From the NCBI GenBank assembly GCA_027442615.1, contig DAIBBI010000029.1, forward strand, positions 1 through 64,000: a DNA stretch of 64,000 nucleotides, read 5' to 3'. The position numbers and the translations under genes were made by a program. Positions 53,450-61,919 of the stretch are shown here, piece by piece. The notes beneath the pieces are model-generated. The model ran no database searches and had not been told where the DNA came from. It saw only the letters and a program-made list of their open reading frames with translations. This DNA comes from JAJZRV01 sp027442615. Its GTDB lineage: Bacteria; Pseudomonadota; Gammaproteobacteria; Burkholderiales; Ferrovaceae. Each line of letters opens with the position of its first letter. Positions within the stretch are counted from its first letter, which is position 1.

Positions 53450-54433
53450 ACGTTCGGGGGGCGGGGCTGAGGGCGCAGCCACCACATTGGGCAGCACTAT
53501 GGGTTGCGCGCTGCGACCGGATTCGCCCGTGCTGCCCGTATCCACTTCGAGGACGCCGCCATCATGCTGGGCAGATTCTTCAGCCTGCTTGTTCATGACG
53601 ATGATACTGATACGGCGATTGATGGGGTCGAGCGGATCTTTGGGGTTGAGCAGCACGGCCGACGAGAGGCCTACGACCCTGGCAATCTTGTTGGGGTCCA
53701 TGCCACCTGCAATCAACTCCCGGCGTGACGCATTGGCGCGATCCGCAGAGAGGTCCCAGTTGTTGTAGCCGTTTTTGCCCGAAGCATAGAGGTTTGCGTC
53801 GGTGTGTCCGGACAGGCTGATCCTGTTGGGAACCTCATTCAGCATATCGCCAATTTCGTGCAGGATGTCCCTGGTGTAGGGTTCCAGCTGCGAGCTGCCC
53901 AGGCGAAACATGGGGCGGTTCTTTTCGTCCACAATCTGGATGCGCAGGCCTTCACTGGTAATGTCGAGCAGGATCTGGTTCTTGAATTTCTTCAGCTTTT
54001 CGTTGGAATCCACAGCCTTTTCGATGTTTGCCTTGAGGGCCTTGAGTTTGTTCAACTCCTTTTCACGCTCCAGGCGCTGAAACTCCTCCTGGGCCGCCTT
54101 GAGGTTGATGATGCGTTTTTCCGTGGACAGTTCGCCCTGCTTGACCTGCCCCTCGGTACGCGTCAAGTCCTTGCCTCCGCCTTTGATGACGCTCGAACTG
54201 TCGCCACTACCAGAGCCACCTTCCAGTACCACTTTCAAGGGTGTTTTGAAATAATCCTCGATGCCCTGCAAGTCGCCTTTGGTGGTGGAACCCAACAGCC
54301 ACATCAGCAGGAAAAACGCCATCATGGCCGTTACAAAATCGGCATAGGCAATCTTCCAGGCCCCGCCGTGGTGGGCGCCTGCGATTTTCTTGATGCGTTT
54401 GATGACGATGGGGCGTTTGTCGTCACTCGACAT
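53447..54433 (-). CDS. motB: Flagellar motor stator protein MotB
   Basis: 328 residues. N-terminal cytoplasmic segment, one membrane helix with the proton-binding Asp32 (YADFVTAMMAFFLLMWL), a long periplasmic linker including a charged coiled coil, and an OmpA-like peptidoglycan-binding domain (ISLSGHTDA, NWDLSADRANASRREL). The C-terminal tail is Pro-rich. 23 bases after motA. Confidence 0.96.
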   Translation of the reverse strand: MSSDDKRPIVIKRIKKIAGAHHGGAWKIAYADFVTAMMAFFLLMWLLGSTTKGDLQGIEDYFKTPLKVVLEGGSGSGDSSSVIKGGGKDLTRTEGQVKQGELSTEKRIINLKAAQEEFQRLEREKELNKLKALKANIEKAVDSNEKLKKFKNQILLDITSEGLRIQIVDEKNRPMFRLGSSQLEPYTRDILHEIGDMLNEVPNRISLSGHTDANLYASGKNGYNNWDLSADRANASRRELIAGGMDPNKIARVVGLSSAVLLNPKDPLDPINRRISIIVMNKQAEESAQHDGGVLEVDTGSTGESGRSAQPIVLPNVVAAPSAPPPER

Positions 54434-54456
54434 GGGCGTGCTCTCTCAGGCTTCGT

Positions 54457-55311
54457 TCAGCGCTTTTGTTTGACATGCTCTTCCAGTTCGCTGAAGCCGG
54501 GGCGCTCGGTGGAATTGAGCGCCTTGCGCCCAAATTCGACCGCCATTGCGGGCGCGTAGCCATTGAGGCTGGCCAACAGGGTGACCTTGATGGTTTGGAA
54601 CATCTTGGAGGACTCTTCGGCTTTCTGTTCCAGCAGCGTGCCCAGCGGTCCAATAAAGCCATAGGCCAGCAGGATGCCCAAAAAAGTGCCCACGAGGGCA
54701 TGGGCAATCATGATTCCAAGCTCTGCGGGCGGGGCTCCCACCGATTCCATGGTGTGCACTACGCCCATGACGGCGGCCACGATACCAAAAGCCGGAAGGC
54801 CGTCCCCCATCTTGCTGATGACATGGGCGGGGATCAGGGTTTCGTGATGATGGGTTTCAATTTCCACATCCATCAGGTTTTCAATTTCCATGGCGTTGAG
54901 GTTGCCGCTGACCATGATGCGCAAATAATCCGTCATGAATTCGATGACATGGTGGTCTGCAGTGATTTTTGGGTATTTGGAGAAAAGCGGGCTCTCCGAA
55001 GGGTTTTCCACGTCGCCTTCAATGGACATCAGCCCTTCCTTGCGCATTTTACCCAGTAGTTCATACAGCAGGGCCATCAACTCCATGTAAGTGTCCTTGC
55101 TGTATTTGGACCCCTTGAACACATTGGGAAAGGCCTTGAACGTGGCCTTGACGGCTTTGGGGGAGTTGCCCACAAAAAAGGCGCCTGCTGCGCCACCGCC
55201 AATCATCAGGAGTTCAACGGGTTGTAGCAGTGCGGCGAGGTGCCCCCCCGCCAGCGCAAACCCACCAAAAACTGCAGCGACCACCACAAAATATCCAACC
55301 AGTACAAACAT
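54457..55311 (-). CDS. motA: Flagellar motor stator protein MotA
   Basis: 284 residues with four membrane helices: about 2-20, 32-50, 170-190 and 203-222. Conserved VGNSPKAVKATF, the long cytoplasmic loop with charged torque residues, and PAFGIVAAVMGVVHTM and GTFLGILLAYGFIGPLG. Forms the proton channel with MotB. A sigma-28 promoter lies in the 82-base gap after flhC. Confidence 0.97.
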   Translation of the reverse strand: MFVLVGYFVVVAAVFGGFALAGGHLAALLQPVELLMIGGGAAGAFFVGNSPKAVKATFKAFPNVFKGSKYSKDTYMELMALLYELLGKMRKEGLMSIEGDVENPSESPLFSKYPKITADHHVIEFMTDYLRIMVSGNLNAMEIENLMDVEIETHHHETLIPAHVISKMGDGLPAFGIVAAVMGVVHTMESVGAPPAELGIMIAHALVGTFLGILLAYGFIGPLGTLLEQKAEESSKMFQTIKVTLLASLNGYAPAMAVEFGRKALNSTERPGFSELEEHVKQKR

Positions 55312-55369
55312 GACCAGGGCTCCGAAGGCTGATTACGCAAACAAGGCGTAAACCACGCCTTCGGGGATG

Positions 55370-55396
55370 ATAACGGCAGTTTTCAGGAAAACTTTA
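55370..55396 (-). promoter_or_regulatory. Sigma-28 promoter of motAB
   Basis: Reverse strand TAAAGTTT (55389-55396), exactly 11 bases, GCCGTTAT (55370-55377), 6 of 8 matches at the -10. The TAA is the flhC stop codon. The predicted leader of about 50 bases contains a GGCGTGGTTTACGCC hairpin nested in an 8-base CCGAAGGC/GCCTTCGG stem. Confidence 0.72.
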
Positions 55397-55957
55397 AGAG
55401 ACTTTGAGGATATCTGCAGGGGTGGGATGCTGGCGCGCTGCCGACTTGCGGGTTTTACCGGCGCGTGAGGGTGGGCGGCATACGCCGCACACATAATCTT
55501 CGTAGAGTTCGTTGGTATGGACGACGAACTGGCCGCGGCAGGCGGTGCAGGCCGTCAGTTGCAGCATGTTGGCATCCAAAAAACGGACGAGAAACCAGGC
55601 GCGCGTGATGCTGAGGATGGGTTCCTCACCGCTGACGCCCATTTGTTCCAGATACAGGCGGTAGCTTTTGATGAGCAGTTCCAGCCCGTGCAGGGACGCA
55701 TTTTTGGCCAGAAACTGGTAAATCCCCATGAATAGCGAGGAGTGAATGTTGGGTTGCCAGCTGATGAACCAGTCGGTTGAATAAGGCAGCATGCCCTTGG
55801 AGGGAGAACGTCCGGTGACTTCCTTATAGAGCTTGAGCAAGCGTTCGCGGCTAAGGGATGTTTCTTCCTGCAGCAATTGCAGGCGCGCGCCAAGTTCGAT
55901 CATTTCCACCGCAAAGTGGATCTGCCGGGCCTCGTCGATGACGCTCTTGTTGCGCAC
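55394..55957 (-). CDS. flhC: Flagellar transcriptional activator FlhC
   Basis: 187 residues. Motifs are MIELGARLQLLQEETSLSRE, GMLPYSTDWF and TRAWFLVRFLDANMLQL, with the zinc site formed by CTAC and CGVC near the C-terminus. With FlhD it forms the D4C2 activator of flagellar class II genes. It is 27 bases downstream of flhD. Confidence 0.96.
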   Translation of the reverse strand: MRNKSVIDEARQIHFAVEMIELGARLQLLQEETSLSRERLLKLYKEVTGRSPSKGMLPYSTDWFISWQPNIHSSLFMGIYQFLAKNASLHGLELLIKSYRLYLEQMGVSGEEPILSITRAWFLVRFLDANMLQLTACTACRGQFVVHTNELYEDYVCGVCRPPSRAGKTRKSAARQHPTPADILKVS

Positions 55958-55984
55958 AGAATCTCCCTTGGGCGGGATTGGTAT

Positions 55985-56305
55985 TCAATCGCCCAGTTGT
56001 TCTACGGGCTGACCGGCCACCAGGATGGCCGCGTGGGGCTGGGACATCAGGCGGTCCTTGCTGTAATCCGTAATCATGCTGAACAGCAGGCTTTCGTCGA
56101 AACGGAAGCGGCATACCAGCATATTGGAAGCGGCCATTTTTATCAATTGGGCAGGGCTGAGGCTGGCGATCAGGTCAGCCACTTCAGCGCTGATTCCCAA
56201 CCTGAAAAGTGCTGCGGCCGAGTCTTGCTTGATCATGTTTTGGGCCAGCAGAAGGTATGAAAGGTTGGTTTCTTTTATTTCTTCGTGTAGCTGAGTGGCA
56301 TTCAT
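55985..56305 (-). CDS. flhD: Flagellar transcriptional activator FlhD
   Basis: 106 residues with the FlhD core EIKETNLSYLLLAQNMIKQD, AALFRLGI and LSPAQLIKMAASNMLVCRFRF. GGGGGG lies about eight bases before the ATG. It is the first gene of a block that continues into mot and che genes, unlike the enteric layout where motA starts a separate operon. Confidence 0.95.
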   Translation of the reverse strand: MNATQLHEEIKETNLSYLLLAQNMIKQDSAAALFRLGISAEVADLIASLSPAQLIKMAASNMLVCRFRFDESLLFSMITDYSKDRLMSQPHAAILVAGQPVEQLGD

Positions 56306-56376
56306 GACACATCCCCCCCGGGTTGATTAGGAACAGATTAACGCCCTGGGTTGCATTGTGCAGAGTGCAAAGGGGA

Positions 56377-56405
56377 AACAGAATCGGACATCTTCCGATT
56401 CTGTT
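56377..56405. repeat. 11-base inverted repeat in the flhDC leader
   Basis: AACAGAATCGG (56377-56387), seven-base loop, CCGATTCTGTT (56395-56405). Perfect arms. It would form a hairpin in the flhDC leader RNA or serve as a dimeric operator. It lies about 70-100 bases upstream of flhD. The 306 bases between flhD and cheR hold this, a second repeat, a sigma-28 promoter and A-tracts. Confidence 0.7.
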
Positions 56406-56423
56406 GTAGGAAGTCTTCCTACA
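56405..56423. promoter_or_regulatory. TGTAGGAAG-T-CTTCCTACA inverted repeat, RcsB-box-like
   Basis: Nine-base perfect arms around a single T. The core TAGGAAGTCTTCCTA resembles the RcsAB box (TAAGAAT-ATTCCTA) and other NarL/LuxR-family sites; in enteric bacteria an Rcs box in the flhDC leader represses motility. It directly abuts the neighbouring inverted repeat. The regulator here is not known. Confidence 0.5.
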
Positions 56424-56530
56424 AATAGGACGACCAAAATCAATTTTTCGATTGACCATAAACCGAAAAATTGCTAAAAACTTAATTTTTTCATGAGGTT
56501 GCGATGTACGCCCTCATGCCTATGGTTAAT

Positions 56531-56557
56531 TTATCGGCACCGGTTTGGAAAACTTTA
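56531..56557 (-). promoter_or_regulatory. Consensus sigma-28 promoter upstream of flhDC
   Basis: Reverse strand TAAAGTTT (56550-56557), 11 bases, GCCGATAA (56531-56538): identical to the FliA consensus at all 16 positions. It would start transcription near 56524, giving flhDC a leader of about 220 bases. Confidence 0.82.
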
Positions 56558-56561
56558 GGAC

Positions 56562-56587
56562 TTTTTTTAATTTTTTTTGATTTTTTT
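56562..56587. other. Phased A/T tracts upstream of the flhDC sigma-28 promoter
   Basis: T7 (56562-56568), T8 (56571-56578) and T7 (56581-56587) on the + strand, centres about 9.5 bases apart, so roughly in phase with the helix. On the minus strand they are A-tracts just upstream of the -35, the position of an UP element. They also lie before cheR. Confidence 0.6.
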
Positions 56588-56611
56588 CTCCAATGCCTCA
56601 ATATCTCGTTC

Positions 56612-57502
56612 ATGACCAAGCCCAATGAAGGACAAAACGCGCCTGGACGGGAGTTTCAATTTACGGTCCAGGATTTCACGCGCATCTGCGACCTGATTCG
56701 CAGGCATGCGGGTATTTCCCTGGGGGACAGCAAGCTGGACCTGGTGTACGGCCGGTTGTCGCGGCGTCTGCGTGCTACTGGAATCCGTACTTTTTCGGAA
56801 TATCTGCAGCTTCTGGAGCGTGGAGACCAGCGGGAATGGGAGGCGTTTACCAATGCACTGACCACCAACCACACCGCCTTTTTTCGGGAGCCGCATCACT
56901 TTGAGCTGCTGGCCGAACAATTGCGGGGCCTGAAAGGCCGGGCCCCCATCGTGTTATGGTGCAGCGCAGCGTCCACTGGCGAAGAGCCCTACAGCATGGC
57001 CATGGCGGCCGTGGACGCGCTGGGAAGCTCCACGCCGGGCGTGGTGATCATTGCCACGGACATCGACACCGAGGTCCTTGAGACGGCCAGGGCAGGCATC
57101 TACCCCGCAGAGCGCGTGTCGCGCCTGGATCGCGCACTGGTCCAGCGCCATTTCATTCAGGATGCGACGGTACCTGCAGGGCAAGTCAGGGTGCGTCCTG
57201 AAATTCGCAATCTCGTGACCTTTCGTCAGCTCAACCTGCTGCAGGATACGTGGCCCATCCGCCCACCCCTGGATGCCATTTTTTGCCGGAACGTCATGAT
57301 CTATTTCGATCGTGACACGCAGCTCAGGATCCTCAAAAAATTTGCGCCCCTGCTGCGCCGCGACGGATTGCTGTACGCAGGCCATTCAGAACGCTTCAAC
57401 CATGCAGAGGAGTACTTCAAACTGCAGGGCAGGACGGTGTATGAAGTCGTTCCCGCATCAAGCAGCGAAAGGCAGGGGTTTGCAGACGGAAAGGGCCGCT
57501 AG
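56612..57502 (+). CDS. cheR: Chemotaxis protein methyltransferase CheR
   Basis: Methylates receptor glutamates with SAM for adaptation. 296 residues from MTKPNEGQ. N-terminal helical domain (FTRICDLIRRHAGISLGDSK), then the SAM domain: LWCSAASTGEEPYSMAMAA, ATDIDTEVLETARAGIY and FCRNVMIYFD. No ribosome site precedes this ATG. An in-frame ATG at 56504 has GAGG five bases upstream and would add 36 mostly hydrophobic residues encoded by the T-tracts. The short start fits the family. First gene of the block running to fliA; no cheB is in the window. Confidence 0.92.
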   Translation: MTKPNEGQNAPGREFQFTVQDFTRICDLIRRHAGISLGDSKLDLVYGRLSRRLRATGIRTFSEYLQLLERGDQREWEAFTNALTTNHTAFFREPHHFELLAEQLRGLKGRAPIVLWCSAASTGEEPYSMAMAAVDALGSSTPGVVIIATDIDTEVLETARAGIYPAERVSRLDRALVQRHFIQDATVPAGQVRVRPEIRNLVTFRQLNLLQDTWPIRPPLDAIFCRNVMIYFDRDTQLRILKKFAPLLRRDGLLYAGHSERFNHAEEYFKLQGRTVYEVVPASSSERQGFADGKGR

Positions 57503-57587
57503 GGGAATAACCCCCGAAATCGGTTGCTTATCAACGGATTGATTGGACGGGTAATTCGGATAATGGCCATGAGCAGTGGAGTCACTC

Positions 57588-58730
57588 ATGGCAGAAGACA
57601 GCGACCTGGAAAAAACAGAACAACCTTCGCAACGGCGCCTTGACCAGGCGCGCGAGGAAGGTCAGGTTGCGCGCTCACGCGAGCTGTCCACCTTTGCCGT
57701 GCTGATGGCAGGGGGCGCAGGCGTATGGATGCTGGGTTCCCACTTGTCCGGCGGGCTTGTGAAGCTGCTGCAAGAGGGCCTGACCCTGAAAACAGAAGAC
57801 GCATTTCAGACCGAGCTACTGCTGCCCAGGCTCTATTCCCTTTCGCTCGAAACCCTCCTGCAGTTCCTGCCACTGATGGTGCTGCTGCTTGCCACAGCCG
57901 CCTTTTCCCCGTTGCTGCTCAATGGATGGATGTTCAGTCTGAAGCCCATCCAGCCCGACCTGTCCCGACTTGACCCAATGACTGGATTTGGCCGGATGTT
58001 TTCGATGCACGGGCTCATCGAATTGGGAAAAAGCATTGCGAAAGCCGCCGTGGTGGGCGGAGCCGGTGCCTGGGCCATCTGGCACCACAGGGACGCCTTC
58101 CTGATGTTGGCGGGGCAACCTGTTGCGGTCGCTGCTGCGCAGATGGGGCGGCTGCTTTGGGATGGATTCATGGCCATCATGGGCGGCATGCTGCTGATCG
58201 TGGCAATCGATGTGCCGTTTCAGCTTTGGGAGCATAGCAAGCGTCTCAAGATGACGCGCGAAGAGGTGCGTCAGGAATCCAAGGAGACCGAGGGCGATCC
58301 GCAGGTCAAGGGCAAGATCCGCAGCATGCAGCGAGAAATGGCGCGTCGGCGCATGATGGCCCAGATCCCAAGCGCCGACGTGGTGGTGACCAATCCAACC
58401 CACTATGCCGTGGCGTTGCGCTACACCGAGAAGTCCATGCGCGCGCCGATCGTTGTGGCCAAGGGTTCTCATTTGCTGGCCGAGCGCATCCGCGCACTGG
58501 CCACGGAGCACCACGTTCCGATTCTGGAAGCGCCTCCGCTGGCGCGCGCACTCTACAAACATGCCGACCTGGATCAGACGATTCCAGAAAGGCTCTACAC
58601 CGCCGTGGCTGAAGTACTGGCCTATGTCTATCAATTGAAGCGCTACCAGGTGGGGGGTGGTCCCGTGCCAGTGATGCCGCGTGATTTGATGGTTCCGCCC
58701 GAACTCGATCCTGAAACCCCAACGCATTAA
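57588..58730 (+). CDS. flhB: Flagellar export apparatus protein FlhB
   Basis: 380 residues. N-terminal EKTEQPSQRRLDQAREEGQVARSRE-like substrate-recognition segment, four membrane helices, and a cytoplasmic domain with the self-cleavage motif NPTH (269-272) that controls the switch from hook to filament export. GGAG precedes the ATG at 57588; a GTG four codons earlier is possible. Followed three bases later by flhA. Confidence 0.97.
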   Translation: MAEDSDLEKTEQPSQRRLDQAREEGQVARSRELSTFAVLMAGGAGVWMLGSHLSGGLVKLLQEGLTLKTEDAFQTELLLPRLYSLSLETLLQFLPLMVLLLATAAFSPLLLNGWMFSLKPIQPDLSRLDPMTGFGRMFSMHGLIELGKSIAKAAVVGGAGAWAIWHHRDAFLMLAGQPVAVAAAQMGRLLWDGFMAIMGGMLLIVAIDVPFQLWEHSKRLKMTREEVRQESKETEGDPQVKGKIRSMQREMARRRMMAQIPSADVVVTNPTHYAVALRYTEKSMRAPIVVAKGSHLLAERIRALATEHHVPILEAPPLARALYKHADLDQTIPERLYTAVAEVLAYVYQLKRYQVGGGPVPVMPRDLMVPPELDPETPTH

Positions 58731-58733
58731 GCA

Positions 58734-60818
58734 ATGAACCTACTGACCATTCTGAGAGACTTTTTCAAGCAGTCCGGTGTACGTGGATTGGCCGGACCCT
58801 TGCTGATCGTGATGGTGCTGGCGATGATGGTGTTGCCATTGCCCCCATTTCTGCTCGACATCCTGTTCACCTTCAACATCGCAGTGGCCATCATGGTGCT
58901 GCTGGTCAGCATGAATACCTTGAAGCCGCTGGACTTTTCGGTATTTCCCACCCTGCTCCTGCTGACCACCCTGCTGCGACTCTCGCTTAACGTGGCATCC
59001 ACCCGAATCGTGCTGCTGGAAGGGCATACCGGACCTGATGCTGCTGGCAAGGTGATCGAAGCCTTCGGCCATTTCCTGGTGGGCGGCAACTATGCGGTGG
59101 GGATCGTGGTGTTCATGATTCTCGTGGTCATCAACTTTGTGGTGATTACCAAGGGTGCAGGACGGATTGCCGAAGTGGGTGCCCGCTTCACCCTGGATGC
59201 CATGCCGGGTAAGCAAATGGCCATCGATGCCGATCTGAACGCCGGGTTGATTGGCGAAGACGAAGCGCGCCGGCGTCGTGCCACCATTGCCCAGGAAGCG
59301 GATTTCTTCGGTTCAATGGATGGCGCCAGCAAGTTCGTGCGTGGCGATGCCGTTGCAGGCATCGTGATTCTGCTCATCAACATCGTCGGTGGCTTCATTG
59401 TCGGAGTGATGCAACATAACCTCGACATGGCCACGGCAGCCAAAAATTACACCCTCCTGACCATCGGGGACGGCCTGGTGGCTCAAATCCCTGCACTGGT
59501 CATTTCCACGGCAGCGGGCGTGGTGGTGAGCCGGGTGACCACCGAAGAGAACATTGGCCAGCAACTGGTGGGTCAGATGTTCAGCCAGCCCCTGGTGCTG
59601 CTCCTGACCGGCACCATCATCGGTGCCCTGGGCCTGGTGCCGGGCATGCCGCATTTTGCATTTCTGCTACTGGCCAGCGTGCTGGTCGGCGGCGCCTACC
59701 TTTTGATGCAACGCGCCAAGCAGCGCGAAGCGGTGGCCGAGGTAAGCCCTGCAGTGCCCACTGCTACGGAAGCTCCCGAAGCCAGTTGGGAGGATGTCTC
59801 GCAGGTAGACGTGCTGGGGCTGGAAGTGGGGTATCGGCTGATATCGCTGGTGGACAAGGCTCAGGATGGAGACCTGCTCAGGCGCATCAAGGGCATTCGC
59901 AAAAAATTCACTCAAGACATCGGATTCCTGCCACCCGCCATCCACATTCGAGACAACCTGGACCTGCGGCCCAATGCGTATCGCATTACCCTCAAGGGGG
60001 CAGAAATTGGCTCGGGGGAAGCCTTCACCGGCATGTTCCTGGCCATCAACCCGGGTAATGCCAGCGGCACGCTGCAGGGCAATGCCACGCAGGATCCAGC
60101 GTTTGGACTGCCCGCCGTCTGGATCGAGGCTGCCTTGCGAGAGCATGCCCAGGCGCAGGGCTATACCGTGGTGGATGTGGGTACCGTGATTGCCACTCAT
60201 CTGAGTCACCTGATCCATGCCCATTCTGCCGAACTGCTGGGCTTGCAGGAGCTTCAGCAACTGATTGACCACCTTGCCAAGCAGCTGCCCAAACTGACTG
60301 AAGATCTGGTGCCCAAGGTCCTGCCCTTGGCGACGGTGCAAAAAGTTTTGCAGAATTTGCTGGATGAGGGCATGCACATACGCGACATGCGCACCATTCT
60401 GGAAACCCTGGCCAAATTTGCAGGACAGACCCAGGACGCCTACCAGCTGACGGCGCAGGTGCGCGTGGCCCTGGGACCTGCAATCGTGCAGCAGCTCTAT
60501 CCTGCAACCCAGGAGTTGCAGGTCATCGGCATGGACAAGGAGCTGGAATATTTGCTGGTTCAGGCGCTGCAGGCAGGAGGCACCAGTCAGGCCATCGAAC
60601 CAGGGCTGGCGGACACCCTGCTGAGGGAAACAAGGGTTGCCGCAGAGAACCAGGAAAGACTGGGATTGCCCACGGTACTGATGGTGCCGTCCCAGATCAG
60701 GGATTTGCTGGCGCGATTCCTCAAGCGTTCGCTGCCGCAATTAAGAGTGATTTCACAGGACGAGGTACCCGGATTCAAAACCGTTCGGGTCACCGCCATG
60801 GTCGGAGGTAGAGCATGA
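58734..60818 (+). CDS. flhA: Flagellar export gate protein FlhA
   Basis: 694 residues. Eight membrane helices in the first 330 residues with the conserved FHIPEP-type loop TKGAGRIAEVGARFTLDAMPGK shortened here to its key part, then a large cytoplasmic ring domain (LGLEVGYRLISLV, GFLPPAIHIRDN) that docks chaperone-substrate complexes. Overlaps flhF by four bases. Confidence 0.97.
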   Translation: MNLLTILRDFFKQSGVRGLAGPLLIVMVLAMMVLPLPPFLLDILFTFNIAVAIMVLLVSMNTLKPLDFSVFPTLLLLTTLLRLSLNVASTRIVLLEGHTGPDAAGKVIEAFGHFLVGGNYAVGIVVFMILVVINFVVITKGAGRIAEVGARFTLDAMPGKQMAIDADLNAGLIGEDEARRRRATIAQEADFFGSMDGASKFVRGDAVAGIVILLINIVGGFIVGVMQHNLDMATAAKNYTLLTIGDGLVAQIPALVISTAAGVVVSRVTTEENIGQQLVGQMFSQPLVLLLTGTIIGALGLVPGMPHFAFLLLASVLVGGAYLLMQRAKQREAVAEVSPAVPTATEAPEASWEDVSQVDVLGLEVGYRLISLVDKAQDGDLLRRIKGIRKKFTQDIGFLPPAIHIRDNLDLRPNAYRITLKGAEIGSGEAFTGMFLAINPGNASGTLQGNATQDPAFGLPAVWIEAALREHAQAQGYTVVDVGTVIATHLSHLIHAHSAELLGLQELQQLIDHLAKQLPKLTEDLVPKVLPLATVQKVLQNLLDEGMHIRDMRTILETLAKFAGQTQDAYQLTAQVRVALGPAIVQQLYPATQELQVIGMDKELEYLLVQALQAGGTSQAIEPGLADTLLRETRVAAENQERLGLPTVLMVPSQIRDLLARFLKRSLPQLRVISQDEVPGFKTVRVTAMVGGRA

Positions 60819-61909
60819 ACACGAAGACGTTTCTGGCGGCAAATTCCCGCGAAGCATTGCGCATGGTGCGCGCCGAGATGGGGGAAGACGCCATCATTCT
60901 TTCCAATCGCAAAGTGGGCGAGCAGGTTGAAATTGTTGCGGCCCACCATGCAGCCTTGACGGGACTGGCGCCTTCCAGACCGGCGCAGGCCTCATCCCCT
61001 TCGGGGCTGCTGGAGGACATCCGCACCCTTCACGAAAACCTGCTGAGCCAGATTGCCGCGTTGACGGGGTCGGGCGAGCAGCGCAATGACGCCCAGAAGG
61101 CAAGGGTGCAACGCAGCCTGCTCAAAGTGGGGTTCAGCCAGGGGCTGGCAGATCAAATTCTGGAAAAGATGCCGACTGGCGCCGGGCTGGATTGGGTGCT
61201 CAAGGTCATGGAAAGAAACCTGAGGTGTGTGAGCGGGTCGGAAGACATCGTCCAGCGCGGGGGAACCTACGCATTGGTGGGCCCGACGGGCGTGGGCAAG
61301 ACCACGACCACGGCCAAGCTCGCAGCTCGCGCAGTGGTCCGTTTCGGAGCCCACAAAGTGGCACTCATCACCACCGACAGCTACCGGATCGGTGCCTACG
61401 AGCAACTGCGCATTTACGGCCAGATTCTGGGCGTGTCGGTACAGACCGTTCGCGATACGGCCGATCTGCAGCTGACACTGGCGTCACTGAAGCAGAAGCA
61501 TCTGGTGCTGATTGACACCATCGGCATGGGCCAGCGCGATAGCCGCGTGGTGGACCAGGCGGCCATGCTGGATGCCGCCGGCGTGCAGCGGTTGCTGCTG
61601 CTCAACGCCACCAGCAATCTGCATACCCTGGAGGACGTGGTGCGGGTGTACCGTCATGCCGGCGTCATTGGCTGTATTCCCACCAAGCTTGATGAGGCGG
61701 CCTCCATGGGGGGCGTGCTGGACGTGATGATCCGGCACAGGTTGGTCATGCACTATCTGGCCAATGGCCAGAAAGTGCCAGAGGACTTGCAGGAAGTGAG
61801 CCTGCCTTACCTGTTGCATTGCACTTTCAATAGTCTGGAAACGGCGGGGCATACCACTGCCAGTGCGCTGGAATTTCCGCAAGCGGCCCTGGCTGGCCAT
61901 GCGTTCTGA
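60815..61909 (+). CDS. flhF: Flagellar biosynthesis SRP-type GTPase FlhF
   Basis: 364 residues. An N-terminal basic/variable domain (TFLAANSREALRMVRAEMGED, AIILSNRKVGEQVE), then an NG GTPase domain with P-loop GPTGVGKTT (156-164), DSYRIGAYEQLRIYG and the G4 TKLDEA. Determines where and how many flagella form, acting at the pole with FlhG. Overlaps flhA by four bases; flhG follows after ten. Confidence 0.96.
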   Translation: MNTKTFLAANSREALRMVRAEMGEDAIILSNRKVGEQVEIVAAHHAALTGLAPSRPAQASSPSGLLEDIRTLHENLLSQIAALTGSGEQRNDAQKARVQRSLLKVGFSQGLADQILEKMPTGAGLDWVLKVMERNLRCVSGSEDIVQRGGTYALVGPTGVGKTTTTAKLAARAVVRFGAHKVALITTDSYRIGAYEQLRIYGQILGVSVQTVRDTADLQLTLASLKQKHLVLIDTIGMGQRDSRVVDQAAMLDAAGVQRLLLLNATSNLHTLEDVVRVYRHAGVIGCIPTKLDEAASMGGVLDVMIRHRLVMHYLANGQKVPEDLQEVSLPYLLHCTFNSLETAGHTTASALEFPQAALAGHAF

Positions 61910-61919
61910 GGAGGGGATC

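Noticed and set aside
56562..56587. Phase-variable homopolymer tracts controlling cheR
   Set aside because: Runs of 7-8 are short for slippage and the standard cheR start lies after them, so a curvature/UP-element role for the opposite promoter is simpler.
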